From the NCBI RefSeq assembly GCF_030463565.1, contig NC_134654.1:15206202-15270201 (forward strand): a stretch of DNA of 64,000 nt, written 5' to 3'. Of the stretch, positions 46,150-64,000 are shown one piece after another. The notes beneath the pieces are model-generated. The model was not told where the DNA came from. It saw nothing but the letters and a program-made list of their open reading frames with translations, and searched no databases. Position numbers and translations under genes: made by a program. This stretch comes from Pelecanus crispus. Lineage: Eukaryota > Chordata > Aves > Pelecaniformes > Pelecanidae. Positions within the stretch are counted from its first letter, which is position 1; each line of letters opens with the position of its first letter.

Positions 46150-49100
46150 CTGAGAAGGGGGTGGGGGTGGGGGGCAAGAGGGTGTGCTAAAGGAGATGAA
46201 AGGGGCTACATTGGTACTGTAACCCATCAGATGCTGACTCAAGCAGACAAAGTGAAGAGTAAGAGCCAGTGTATTGTAGTAGGAAACATATAGGCATAGA
46301 GAGGTGAAGGCACAGGTTCCTGCATGCTGTAAATGCTCTGAGTCTGCAGTGTGGAAGACTGAGGGGTCCTACTGAGATGCTGGGTCATTGATAGAGGAAG
46401 GAAATCCCAGCATACAAGGAAGCACCTGTTCAGGAACAGAAGTCACAGGAGAGAATCAAGGGATGATATGAATGACCAAGTAGTAAAGTGGACCAAAGCC
46501 AAAGCAAGGGAAGGGGGTAAGGATGAATCTGAAGGTAGTGATAAGGAATTATATGTGATTAAGGAAAAGGAAGTAAATAGGGGTGTGATTCCAAAGGGAT
46601 AACAGCAGTTCACCATTGACACAAGGACCAATAAAAGGGCAAAAAAAGTTAAGTCTGGAGTTGAAAATAGAAACCTCTAAGACTGAAGTCACTGAGTGAG
46701 ATCACAGAGGAAAGGCACAGAAATCCAACTCTTGTTTCTGGGGCTGATCATATGAACAGGACTATGGAACTGTTGTACTGTACTTAAGACATGCATCCCA
46801 CTGGAAGCAGGAGATATAGGTGCTGTCTCCACATAGGGGAGTCATCCAGCACTACTTTTGCAGGATAAGTGTGCTAGATGGAGGGAAGTATTAATAAATT
46901 TACTTTGTCTAGAAAAGAAACAGTCATGTCCTATGCTAGTCTGGAAGAGAGGTGGTTATTGTTAGAAGGAGCTGAACCCCATACTAGTATATGAAAAAAG
47001 CCAACCTACTGTGCTGATCCCTGGGATGTTCCTGATCCAGATTAAGGAGGGGGTTACACATGTTCTGCAACCGTACAAGGAGGGCAGTGGTGAAGAGGGC
47101 AGTGGAACCTTTTGCTTTATTGAGGAACAATTTCATCCCTGTGCAACAGATCTTGATTTGGGTTTCTTTTTCATGTGTTGGTTTTCAGTTTCCAAATTAC
47201 AGTGGCTATGACAAACAAGGCAATCTGAACTGAATCACATCTCAGCAGCTTCACCTGATCCCATAGCGTACTGCGTCCCCACATACAGCACCTGTTGTGC
47301 TACACTCCCTCTAAGCATCACCTACTCAGAGGTCTGGATAAGAAAGTGAGGAAATTCCTTCCTCCTCTTCTCTCAGATGACTGTGTCTCTGTGATGGCAC
47401 TGTAATCCTGGGCGTGGGGAGGAAATTGGCAGGGGTCAGCTTCACATTTGGAGTAACTTCACACTGAAGAACAAGACTGAGGCCTATGGTTTAACCCTAA
47501 CAGCTAGATCCTCACCTGAGTATAAAAAAAGCACTTCTTTCATGTCTTTAATGCAATTACATTGTCTGAGAAGTGGAATTCACTGTGAATGTCAGGTATT
47601 TCAATGTCTCTGTGTATTGTGTCATTTTGCTGGTGCATGCAGTTTTGACCTGGATTAAAATTGGCTACAAAAAAAAGAAAAACTCATGGTTTTCCCAGAG
47701 TCATATGTAATACTGGCATAAAGCTGACAGCTGGCCAAAAGTCTTTATTTGCAAGGTTTTTTCAAATAGAAAAAGAATCATCCATAAATTTCTGAAGACT
47801 CAAAAGGACTTATGAGAAATATTTTTTAAAATTATTTTTCAAAATTACATTGAAATTGGAAATTTCCACAACATGTAACATATTACTTGGTATGTTTTCA
47901 CTTATATTTTTCCCTTGCTCTTCTTTGCATTTATGTTGCTGGTCAATATAACAGAATACAACATGACTATTGGTTTTCTATCTGTATGTATCCTTGCTTT
48001 TGCTTTTTCTTTTTTGTCATTTTAAGAGCAACATCTTCTTACTTTGAAAAAACTCTGTAGCTGTCAAAGAAAACTGAATCTGTGACTTTCTGAATTGGAA
48101 AAACTTGGAAAAAACACAGACAAGTAAAAGCTGGAAGTCAAGAAAAAAATGTCTCTGTGTGTGCATGTGTGTGTATGTGTGTCTGGGGGATTAAGCCTTG
48201 TATGTAATTTTTTTTTTGCTGCCTTTGGTAGTAAAAGAAAAAAAGTCAAAATTAAAAAAATTAATTGTGGCAGCTCATAAAACCTGCAGTGTTTTTCCCC
48301 TCCAAAATGTCAAGAAATCTTTTTCTTTAATACAATGGTTTTATTTCAATCAAGCAGAATGAAAACAGCCACAGGTTTTCACAGCATTTCACAGAAAGCA
48401 TTTTAGCACTTTTTTGCCAGCTATAATATTCTCCCAGGGTCTCCCCTTCTCTACCAAACCCATTGCAACTCCCTCCCTAATACCTGTACAAGTATAGTCC
48501 TCCTACTGTATATGTGTACTCCGCATTTGCTCAAGTCTTCCATCAGCAGCAACCCTTCTTGACAAACTATATGCAGACATGCTCTCATACCTGTGAGCTA
48601 GGTGCCTGAGATCCTGTTATCACTGATGCAGCTTAAACTAATGGAGTCCGGAGAATTATTCAGTTGTTCTAATGTGGTTGTCTACCTTAGAGCAAACCGA
48701 AACATTTGCTTGACTCTAATAGTAGTGTCTACAATGGGAGTTTAGACATTCAGCTCACTCACCTACATATTCATTTAGGCATGAAGTTGACATATGTAAA
48801 TGGTGCATGATGTAAATATTTGAGTTTAGAATTGAACCTCACCCACACATGTAACAAACCCAAACCTAGTGCCACACATCTACCCATCACTGAAATTCCT
48901 CTCTCCTGTGGCCAAATCCTCCTCACTTTGTCCATTTATTCATTCTGAGAGTGTCCACACTGGCAACAGTTACTGAAGCTAAAATTGCTGCACTGCTGCT
49001 TGAGAAAGGGGAAGCAGCAGTTGCCTGAGCACAGAGGAACCTATAAATACCTCCAGAGAGTCTGCAGTGAAATGGGAACCCTGAGCAGCCTCTTCAGCCA

Positions 49101-52100
49101 GCTCCCAGACCTGTTGAAAGGTGGTGGCTTCTTCAAAAGGAAAATGTTTGAGACACTTATTAAAGGACAAGTTTTTCTTATTAAACATAATGGTAAAAAC
49201 TATGCCAATATAATTTTCTCCTCTGTATTATAACTAGTTCATGCTTTACCTTTATACCATATTCAGTTTGGGATAACAATGCCACTTTCCAAGAAGTCAA
49301 CAATGATAAATTGTAATCCCTGAAAAATGTCAGCCAGAGAACACATCAACTGATTGCAACTGATCACTGTTGAACATTCACTAAACAAATTACTACAAAA
49401 TAAAAGAGCACAAAGACTAGCTTATATATGATACATTCCAGAAAAAAGAATAAATCTATATAGAGGACAAAATAAATTATTTCTCATTTTAGGCATACTC
49501 CAGAAGTTGTCTGGGTGCCTATTGATGTCACTGATACTTTCCTATCTACCATCACCAGTAGTACATAGGCAATGTCATTTCTGACTGATAGAAGAAAGGG
49601 CTAAATAAGCATTATGCCACAGTATTTTTCTTCATCCCCTACCTCTGACAGACTCACCCCATGCTCCCCTCCCTCATCTTGCTGCCCCAATGCAGAGGTT
49701 GCAGCCAACCTGGACAGTCACCACATCTAAGCAGGAAGACCCCAGAGGCAGAGGCTGCAGTATGGACGGTCTGTGGGGCTCCAGCAATGAGACCAGCATC
49801 CATGCTGCCATGCAGCACTGCCACAAGGACAGGCCTGATGTTGGTGGGGCCTTGAGCTGGCCAGTGGAGTCTTTGGCCTGCCTGCAGCAGGCTGTGCCAT
49901 GGGCAAGGAGATGAGGCCAGAACTCAGGCGGGTGCTGGGTGTGATGCATCAGGGGCAGAGCATGGGGTGACCAAGACTGAAAAAACAGTGAAAAGAGAAA
50001 GGGAACTATTGAAATTCCCAGAGAGCTGAATAGACCACCAAAAGGGGTTTTAAAATCAGCTCATAGCTGGCATTCACTGACCTACCTCCCTGCACGCTTC
50101 CCCTGGCAGGTCCTCTGTCCTCAAGAGCCAACAAGGGCAGTGGCCATTGCCCCACAGGAGAGGGTGGCATGAGGCACTGACAGAGGCTTCCTGTCACTTG
50201 ACCACCAGCTGCCTGCCTCTCACTGCTCTCCTTCCATGCCCTGCTTTTGTGGTAGAGGAGCTGGATGTAGGTGAGCAGCTACAGGGGGAAATAAAGATGA
50301 TCTCTCTCCTGGTGCACAGCCAAACGAGCAAGTGCATTAGCAGAACAGCTTGTTCACCTCTTGCCACCCTTTCTGAAATGTGGCTGGTACCAAAAACTGT
50401 GATGTATTAATGGAGGTCTCTGATGAACCATTAGAATAGCAGGGCATATGTTAGTACAGTTACAAATCCTGTGATGGGCGATGCTTCTTCTCACTGCAGT
50501 TGGGTTGTGTTTAGCATTATCAGTGTCACAAGGAAAACAGGTGCTGTTTGTACAAAGGGTGCCACAATAATCTGAAGGGTTCAAGGGGGCACTAAAAGCA
50601 GCAGAGATGCTCAGCTCAGATGGATCCTGAACTACCATTTCTAAAATGTCTGGAGTAGTAGTGTCCCTTCCTAATTCCAGCTGTCTTCCGCTGCCCAAAT
50701 GTTATTTACATGTTTTATTAAGAACCCTTAGCATGTGAAGGCAATGGTTTTTTTACAGCACTTGAAGGCTGGCTGGAGGGTTAAAAAAGATATCCAAAAA
50801 GGACACATGAAGGTCAGCTAGGGATTGACAATTCTGGTGGGATGGCCAAAGGTGTTTAGCACTTGCTTTAAATAAGCAACAAGTTTGAGGTAGCTGCTAA
50901 AGCTTGTCACATATGCCAAAAATACCAACCAAGTCAATCTCACACTCCTCTGTGGCTTGGCAAAACCAAAGTTATTGAGCAGTAACAGGAATCCCTATAC
51001 AGCTTCACTTCTAATTTACCTGAGTCCTTAGAGACATTGAATGTATTCCCAAACCATGTAATTTACTTACCCATCTGTAAAGTGTGATCAGTAGTTAGAC
51101 ACCTTACTAGAGCATCTTGGCATATTGCAGCATCTTCCTTTACTTGCTATGAGGGTAATGAATGCAACACCCCCTTCTCACTGCCTGATTTCTTGTGGAT
51201 GGCTGAAAGCCTAACATTTCTTACAGCATAGGACGTCTGGCTACAGTGCTGGCCTTAGTTGTCAAGTTGTAACCAGCATAGACTCCTTCCATCTGGTGTC
51301 CAGGCTTTGCCTTAATCATTCAGAGAAAAGAAATAAATTTTTTTAAGCAACTGCCTAAACTGGAGTCTTCCCTGCCCTGGCGCTTGTTTTGTAGTCAGGA
51401 AGATAGTGGTGGACCTGTGTGATAAGACAATGGCACTGCATCTGACAGAGATGACCAGCTTGCTTGGCTGGCATATTCATCTAGAAGTAAATGATCAACA
51501 GCAGCAGCCACTGCCATGTCATTCCTCTTCTGTGAGGAGGCAGCTATACCTTTGCTATGGATCTGGACACTGGTAAAACCACTGTTTCCTAGGCCCATTC
51601 TTGGATGGTTCTGCAGTAGACTTTCCCTGGACAGAGAGAGAGAGAGTAAAGACTCCTAGAAAGGTAGGGGAGAGCTTGACTCAAATTATAAATAGATTAA
51701 ATATACTGTGATGGCTAAATCAAATGCCCACCAATTCTAGGACACCCTTCAGTCCTTAAGGACCTTGTGAAATAAATGGCAATGCAGTGTGAAAAACAAA
51801 TGAGGGGCCTGAGGAAAATCACCCTGTGGTTTCTGCCCCTTCTTTACCCAGTGAGTCTTCCCTGTGGTGAAAGGGCTCTGAATCCAGAGGCTGTGGCAAG
51901 TATCACTCCTTTATTGAGCCTGACTCTGCTGTGTTCCCACACAATACATGGTAGAAAGAGCCTCTAGCCATGGTCACAATGTCCCTTATATTCTCCTTCA
52001 GAGCATCCAGTCTCTGCTGGTCCCCTACATTCTGGACAACATAGGATATTTCAGAGTAAACACATTGGTTTGTGAAAGCAGGAGACTTTTAGGAGACTGG

Positions 52101-52470
52101 CCTGAGCAGGGGTCTCCTTAAAGTGACTATTCTGTGTGTGTGGTGGTACATCCCCACCGCCCCCGTTTTTCTGTTCTGTTTTTCCCCTTTACTTCATCTG
52201 CTTTACAATCTCAGGAATTCCAGGCTGCAGCTTTTGTGTAGCAAGCTGGTCAGTTAAGCGCCCCTTAATTGTACCAGAAACTCCTACATGGCTGGAGCAG
52301 AGAGTGGCTCTGTTCTTATCAACATTCATATTATGGCTAACGAGGGGAACGAGAACAAACAGCTACCCCAGACAGTCTTAAAACAGGGTGGTATCATCAC
52401 TGCTGGAATTCTAACAACAAGCCAACCCAAATTGTGGCTCGGATGGAAATTTACTGGTGATTAAAGTCAA
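46150..52470. other. Intergenic DNA upstream of gene A: no gene recognised
   Basis: I see no MYH exon, RNA gene or repeat family I can name. A GC-richer patch at 49660-50280 has several overlapping short frames (under 92 codons) with no domain resemblance. The distal promoter or enhancers of gene A would lie in the right-hand neighbourhood of 46 kb, but I see no diagnostic cluster. Confidence 0.5.
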
Positions 52471-52479
52471 TCATCTCAC

Positions 52480-53022
52480 AATCCTATAAATGGCAGTCCT
52501 AAGTGAGGCCCTTTGAGCTCTCCTGGACCGCTGCAGGCTGCAGCAGCATCTCCCTCTGATCAAAATGTCTCTCAGAGTCAGCGAAAACTAGCAGATTCTG
52601 AAAGTCTGCTGCTACCAGAACTCCATTGCCAGAGATCGACAACGGAGCCTGGGCTGCTGATATTCTTCACTCCTTGAGACTCTGCTCTTGCCCGTTGAGA
52701 AATGCCAAGGCATTAGACGTATTTCACTAAACTCAAGGGGAATTTTTAACAGGTATATTATTTTCATATATGCATTTATAGTTGTAAGTGTGCATGCATG
52801 AATCAATTTAAGTAGTTTTGTAGATGTATGATTTAATTTTAAAAGGAGTTTTATATTGCTGTACTATTCTTATAGCGTTACCCTCCTAAACCGTTGACCA
52901 AGTCTGAGACTAAGAGTGGGCCCAGCTGCACCTAGGCTCCTCTCTGAGAAGGAGTTTAGAAAGCAAGGGGGTCCATTCTGAACCTCGTGACTCAACGGGA
53001 GGGTTTCTGTATCCCCTACATA
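52480..53022 (+). mobile_element. Probable ERV LTR fragment (class II-like)
   Basis: A TATAAA at about 52489 is followed by a start-site-like GAGCTCTCCTGGACCGC stretch, then a GC-moderate leader and a stretch ending GTGACTCAACGGGAGGG. The arrangement resembles the promoter-R-U5 part of avian ERV LTRs as I remember them. I could not find clear LTR ends or a target duplication. Family assignment is inference. Confidence 0.4.
52888..53000 (+). repeat. 113-bp unit, first of an imperfect direct pair
   Basis: It begins AAACCGTTGACCAAGTCTGA and ends GTGACTCAACGGGA. It matches 53124-53235 over its full length at roughly 88-90% by eye. The two are separated by AT-rich DNA including ATACATAC/ATATAT. 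Confidence 0.85.
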
Positions 53023-53123
53023 TGATTTCTCTTTCTCTCTCATATAACCCAATTTTCTTTATATATTTTTCCTATGTACTAGATATACATACATGCATAT
53101 ATATACATTATCCTTATCCATAT

Positions 53124-53235
53124 AAACCGTTGACCAAGTCTGAGACTAGGTCTAGACGTAGCCGCACCTAGGCTCCTCTCTGAGAAGGTGTTTAGAAAGC
53201 AAGGGGGTCTAGTCTAAACCTCGTGACTCAACAGG
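53124..53235 (+). repeat. 112-bp unit, second of the pair
   Basis: Same start as the unit at 52888, ending GTGACTCAACAGGA before a C-rich run. Offset is 236 bp. It probably marks a partial duplication of the LTR end or a nested element. Confidence 0.85.
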
Positions 53236-53328
53236 AGCCCCCCTCCCCCCCTTGCTTTTATTCCATATATATGCAATGATTTTATGAATCATTTTAACTC
53301 GTTGTGATTTAATTCTCTTTTATGTGCT

Positions 53329-53904
53329 TGTCCTTGTTTCGGGCTGGGACAGAGTTAATTTTCTTCCTAGTAACAGGTATAGTGCTGTGTTTTGGATTTA
53401 GTAGGAGAAGAATGTTGATAACACACTGATGGTTTAGTTGTTGCTAAGTACTGCTTATGCTAGTCAAGGACATTTCAGCTTCCCATGCTCTGCCAGGTAC
53501 ACAAGAAACTGGGAGGGGGCACAGACAGAATAGTTGATCCAAACTGACCAAAGGACTATTCCATACCATATGACGTCATGCTCAGTATATAAACTGGGGG
53601 GGGTTGGCCGGGGAGCAGTGATCGCTGCTCGGGAACTGTCTGGGTATCGGTCAGCAGGTGGTGAGCAATTGCATTGTGCATCACTTGCTTTGTATATTAT
53701 TATTATTGTTATCATTATTATACTATTATTATTATTACTATTATTATTTACCTTATTTCAATTATTAAACTGTTCTTATCTCAACCCAGGAGTGGTTTTT
53801 TTTTACTCTTACTCCTCCAATTCTCTCCCCCATCCCATCGGGGTAGGGGGAGTAAGTGAGCAGCTGCGTGGTGCTTAGTTGCTGGCTGGAGCTAAACCAT
53901 GACA
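53329..53904 (+). mobile_element. Second solo LTR of the same ERVL-like family (intergenic)
   Basis: Starts TGTCCTTGTTTCGGG and ends AACCATGACA, with target duplication GTGCT at 53324-53328 and 53905-53909. It aligns along its length with the LTR at 42542-43155 but has a shorter, interrupted TTA tract and many substitutions, so the two are independent old insertions. Confidence 0.88.
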
Positions 53905-53909
53905 GTGCT

Positions 53910-54890
53910 TCTATGTAGTAATAGAGTGAACCTTGCCATCCTCGAATCTGTAACTAAGTCACTGTTTTGATCAATTTTGTCTAATCACTTTATTAATCAT
54001 TGATGATTGATTGCTATTGAAAATATAATCAAATTTTGCAATTTGCTACAAGTAAATTCTAACTTTTACTAAATCAAACTGTGTAAAGTCACTCATTCAT
54101 AGTGAATTGACATAATCAGCAGGATTCACAGACCTGCATTCGTGACAGTGTGTAGAGACAATTCAGAAAACAGATATGTTCCCAGGAATCCCCCTTGGTA
54201 CTTTTCTCCTCTGACACATTCTTCTATGACAGCATTGCTCACTGCCAAAACATATCACCATGATAATTGATTTACTTTATGATTTTTGGATGACAAACCA
54301 TGGTGATTGCCTCTCACAATTGAATAGCACAAGACAGTTCTACACTGAGCACCTTTCCCTGCTTTGGTGGTACAGATACACTACCACATGTGAGATATGT
54401 ACTGTGCATATTCTATAGTCCTCACTCAGTTGTCCCAGTAAGCTGACCATCCAGCTGTGCTTCTGTCCAACTTTACTGTCCAACATTACAGGACATTACT
54501 GTGATGTAATACCTTGAAGAAAGGATTGTTTTTCTTAGGTCTTTGCATGACATTCCTTGAACTTTGGCTGGAATTGCTTAGGAGTATATGTGAAGTTGGC
54601 TGGGACTTGGCCTGTGTTGAGAACTGGTCATGGAGCAGGAGGGCACGCACATGGGGAAGAGGGGTAAGGGCTTGTTCTTAGCTAGGAGGAGAGAGATTTT
54701 TTGCCACCTTAGAAAGTTTCTGTTGCAAAGCCAGTGTTGGCTCTGGTCATCTTCCAGCTTACTTCTCCCTTATCACATTCTTCAGTACCCCAACTGGGTT
54801 GCCTTTGCGCTGTATTTACCATCAGGTTTTGGGTCAGTGAGGTTCCTGAAGATGATCAGTGCAGTTCCTCAAGCATGAGGTGCACAACAT
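53910..54890. other. Intergenic, nothing recognised
   Basis: AT-rich unique-looking DNA. Open frames are short and without family resemblance. Confidence 0.5.
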
Positions 54891-54895
54891 TGTCA

Positions 54896-55330
54896 ATCAT
54901 AGAATCATAGAATATCTCAAGTTGGAAGGGACCCATTAGGATCATTGAGTCCAACTCCCTGCTCCTTGCAGGACTACCTAAAACTAAACCATAATGAGTA
55001 AAAGTGTCGTCCAGACATTACTTGAACTCTGACAGGCTTAGTGCCATGACCACCTCTCTGGGGAGCCTGTTCCAGTGACCGACCACCCTATCAGTGAAGA
55101 ACATTTTCCTGTCTCCAATGTGAACTTCCCCTGATGCAGTTTCGTTCCATTTCCTCATATCATTATATTTGGGGATTGTCAATGTATTTGAGGGTCTTGT
55201 TGAGGGGTATCTCTCGTAATGTTCTTGACCATAGGGCCCTTCCCAAGATTTAGACCTATAAAGATTAGTGTGGGTGAGTGACTGATCTCTCTCCTTCACT
55301 GCCAGGTGAGGAAAGCAGTATTCTGTACCT
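54896..55330 (-). mobile_element. Old CR1 3' fragment
   Basis: Octamer-type tail ATCATAGAATCATAGAATAT at 54896-54915, followed by CR1 signature text on the plus strand (AAGTTGGAAGGGACCC, ATTGAGTCCAACTCCCTGC, GGGGAGCCTGTTCCAGTG). It decays toward 55330. It is a different subfamily from the CR1s in the palindrome. Confidence 0.85.
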
Positions 55331-57000
55331 AACAGTCCATCTTCTTCCAGGGCTGCTGCATGCAGCACTGGCTGCCTGGGCTTGACCTGTCAGGGAAGAC
55401 CTGTTCTATCTTCCTTTTGTTTCCACAGGGCATCTTTCTTCAGACACTCCTTCTGCTAATACAGGACTTCCTTCTCTTGGTCCTGCTCCTCCAGGAGATG
55501 CAGATACTCTTTCATCCCTCTTGATATCTGCATGTCAGAATGTGGAGAATATAGAAAACCCTGAAGATTATGTTTGCTTTTCACAGAGACTCTTTTGCAG
55601 GTCTCCTTACAGCAAGCATTCATGCAGGGAATAGCAAAATAAAACAGTGAGATGAGATAAACTCATTGATAGGAGTCTACTCTGTGTCAGAATGTAACAG
55701 GTGAATCTCACCCAGAACATTTCATTATGAAACAATGTTTGATTTCTATAGAAGGCAGTTTTTAAATATATCAACAGAAATAAAAGATCTCCATCAACTG
55801 TTGATAGTTGCTATACCTCTTACATTCTGAACTTTTATGTCCATCGATTTTTACTTTAAAAAATTTTGTTACTGTCTAAAAAGGTGATTTAAGTAAACTC
55901 TGTGTATCCTTTCTTTTAAACTGAATCAATCCATTATCACTTATGAGATTACTATCTTGAACTTAAATATTTGCTTCTAATACTGTTACTTAGAAAAATC
56001 AATGGTAGACTGTGACCTCCTCTTGTTTCACAAACAGCTTGCTGGAGAAATACAAAAACCCACAATCATGTCTGATCTTCAGTCTGTATGGGGGAAGTCA
56101 ACATGAGAACACAATTTCCAGAATTATTTCTCTTTTTTAAGACACAGAAATACCTATCCATATTCAAATCCAATCTCTGGGAAGCAGACTTTCCTGATAC
56201 CATACTAACACCTCAGTAGAAACTGTTGTGATTCCTGAGTGATTTTCGCTTAAACTTGTTCCTTTTGTCTATGACATTACTTTACATTATATTGTATCTA
56301 TAATGAAAAACAGAAAATACTCCATCACCTTTATCTGTCTTAATATATGTTCAATTATCTTTCAGTTGTCCATAAAACACTTGGTTTTACCTACGCCCAG
56401 GAGTCTGCAGACTTAGCTATTCTTTCTTCTGTAGTCTTTTAACTGTGGATTTTTGTCACTGGCCCCACCTGTGAACTGGCTCTCATTTTGTGCTATGTAT
56501 GAAATACAATATCTTCAGAGAAAGAGAGTGAGGATATCTCTTCATGCCACTATCTCACCATATTGGTTTGACTGCTTATCAATGCTTGGAGTGAACTTCA
56601 GTCTCCTGAATCAAAGTAGAAATTTGAGTTTCTCACACACTTAAGCCTAACCAAATAAGCAACATTTTTCAGTTAACAAAAACAATATATGTTTTCTTTA
56701 AAAAAAAGCTACAGAAATCTCTTTTCATTTTATTTTCTTCTTCTTCTTTTTTTGTTTTTTTTTCCTGAGAATTCATCGAAATAACTTGAAAGTAGTCTTA
56801 GTCTATCAAAGAAATGCATACTTCTCATTGCAAGATGAGTAGAAAATCCATATAATTGTTATTATTCCTCATGCATTTTTAAAAATTTAAATGTAAAAAT
56901 TTATTGCTGTTTAATATACTTTTAAATGTGAACAAGAACTGTGTACATGTACTCCAAAAGTAATGAACGCTAGAATAAATAAATAAAGCATGCTAATCAC
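55331..57000. other. Intergenic DNA downstream of gene B: nothing recognised
   Basis: AT-rich. I see no exon, RNA gene or repeat I can name before the gene B 3' UTR. Confidence 0.5.
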
Positions 57001-57027
57001 TGTTCATATGCAAAGGTCTCTACTGTC

Positions 57028-57033
57028 TTTATT
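57028..57033 (-). terminator. Poly(A) signal AATAAA of MYH gene B
   Basis: AATAAA on the minus strand about 90 nt after the TGA stop at 57123-57125. It defines a short 3' UTR. Confidence 0.8.
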
Positions 57034-57122
57034 ACCTAGACATAGATTATAATTACAGAAGAAAGCAACACAGAGATTTACATTTTATGCATGCCTCAGG
57101 TCACTTTTTAGCCTCAGGATCC

Positions 57123-63699
<6,577 letters not shown>

Positions 63700-64000
63700 C
63701 TATTTGCATGAAGAACAGGATGAAAGATGATTGGTGGTTCAACACATAATTACTGAGAATCTGAAGTCTTACCAAGGGCAAATAAAGAAGCCAGTGATTT
63801 AGAAGTCAAGTCAAAATGTCTCAGTTAACTAACACATCTTCTATGAAATTTGCATCCCTAATTCCAACATTTGTATAATTTATTAATGTACACTCCATTT
63901 TTTCAATAAAAAGGATGACTGGACACTGTAACATGAGGAACTGTTTTAAATTTCTGTTTGGCTCTTAGCGATTATGTCGTTGGAGTATTTAAGGGACGAA

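Noticed and set aside
49661-50280. GC-richer intergenic patch as a gene
   Set aside because: The frames are short and overlapping in several frames, with no splice structure or domain that I can support.

Overview
This is bird genomic DNA. It holds part of a tandem cluster of fast skeletal (sarcomeric) myosin heavy chain genes (MYH), many CR1 LINE fragments with the bird-type 3' octamer tail, and two solo LTRs of a family I associate with neoavian birds. Species and chromosome cannot be read from the sequence. In chicken the fast MYH cluster is on chromosome 18.

Layout. (1) 1-8766 and 17747-26512 are two arms of a very large inverted repeat. A base at x in the left arm pairs with 26513-x in the right arm. 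In the stretches I compared I saw only two substitutions (1363/25150 and 8647/17866) and no indel. The arms flank an unrelated 8.98 kb spacer (8767-17746) whose only recognisable content is one CR1. The left arm reaches the first base of the window and may continue outside it. (2) Gene A, minus strand, 24042-43775: an apparently complete MYH gene. I could place all 38 coding exons. They sum to 5826 nt (1941 codons plus stop) with no frameshift or premature stop. Two 5' noncoding exons and a TATA box lie near 45.65-45.99 kb. Its last five exons lie in the right arm. (3) MYH copy C, plus strand, 721-2471: the mirror image of those five exons in the left arm, tail-to-tail with gene A. Its 5' part, if any, is outside the window. 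(4) 46-57 kb: intergenic DNA with an ERV-LTR-like stretch, a solo LTR and an old CR1. (5) Gene B, minus strand, 57123 to beyond the right edge: the 3' part (13 exons) of a second MYH gene, upstream of A and in the same orientation.

Second large repeat. 59357-64000 (gene B) is a direct copy of 26707-31350 (gene A), offset 32650. It covers eight exons, all introns between them and two CR1 insertions. I found one base difference (29059 G / 61709 A). The copy starts abruptly at a splice donor; below it the A and B introns are clearly different paralogous sequence. Further 3', the exons and some introns are again very similar. The cluster is therefore a mosaic of old divergence and very recent duplication or gene conversion, unless part of it is an assembly error.

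The encoded proteins are thick-filament motors: an N-terminal actin-activated ATPase head, a light-chain-binding neck and a long coiled-coil rod. I assign the family with confidence but not one-to-one orthology with named chicken genes.
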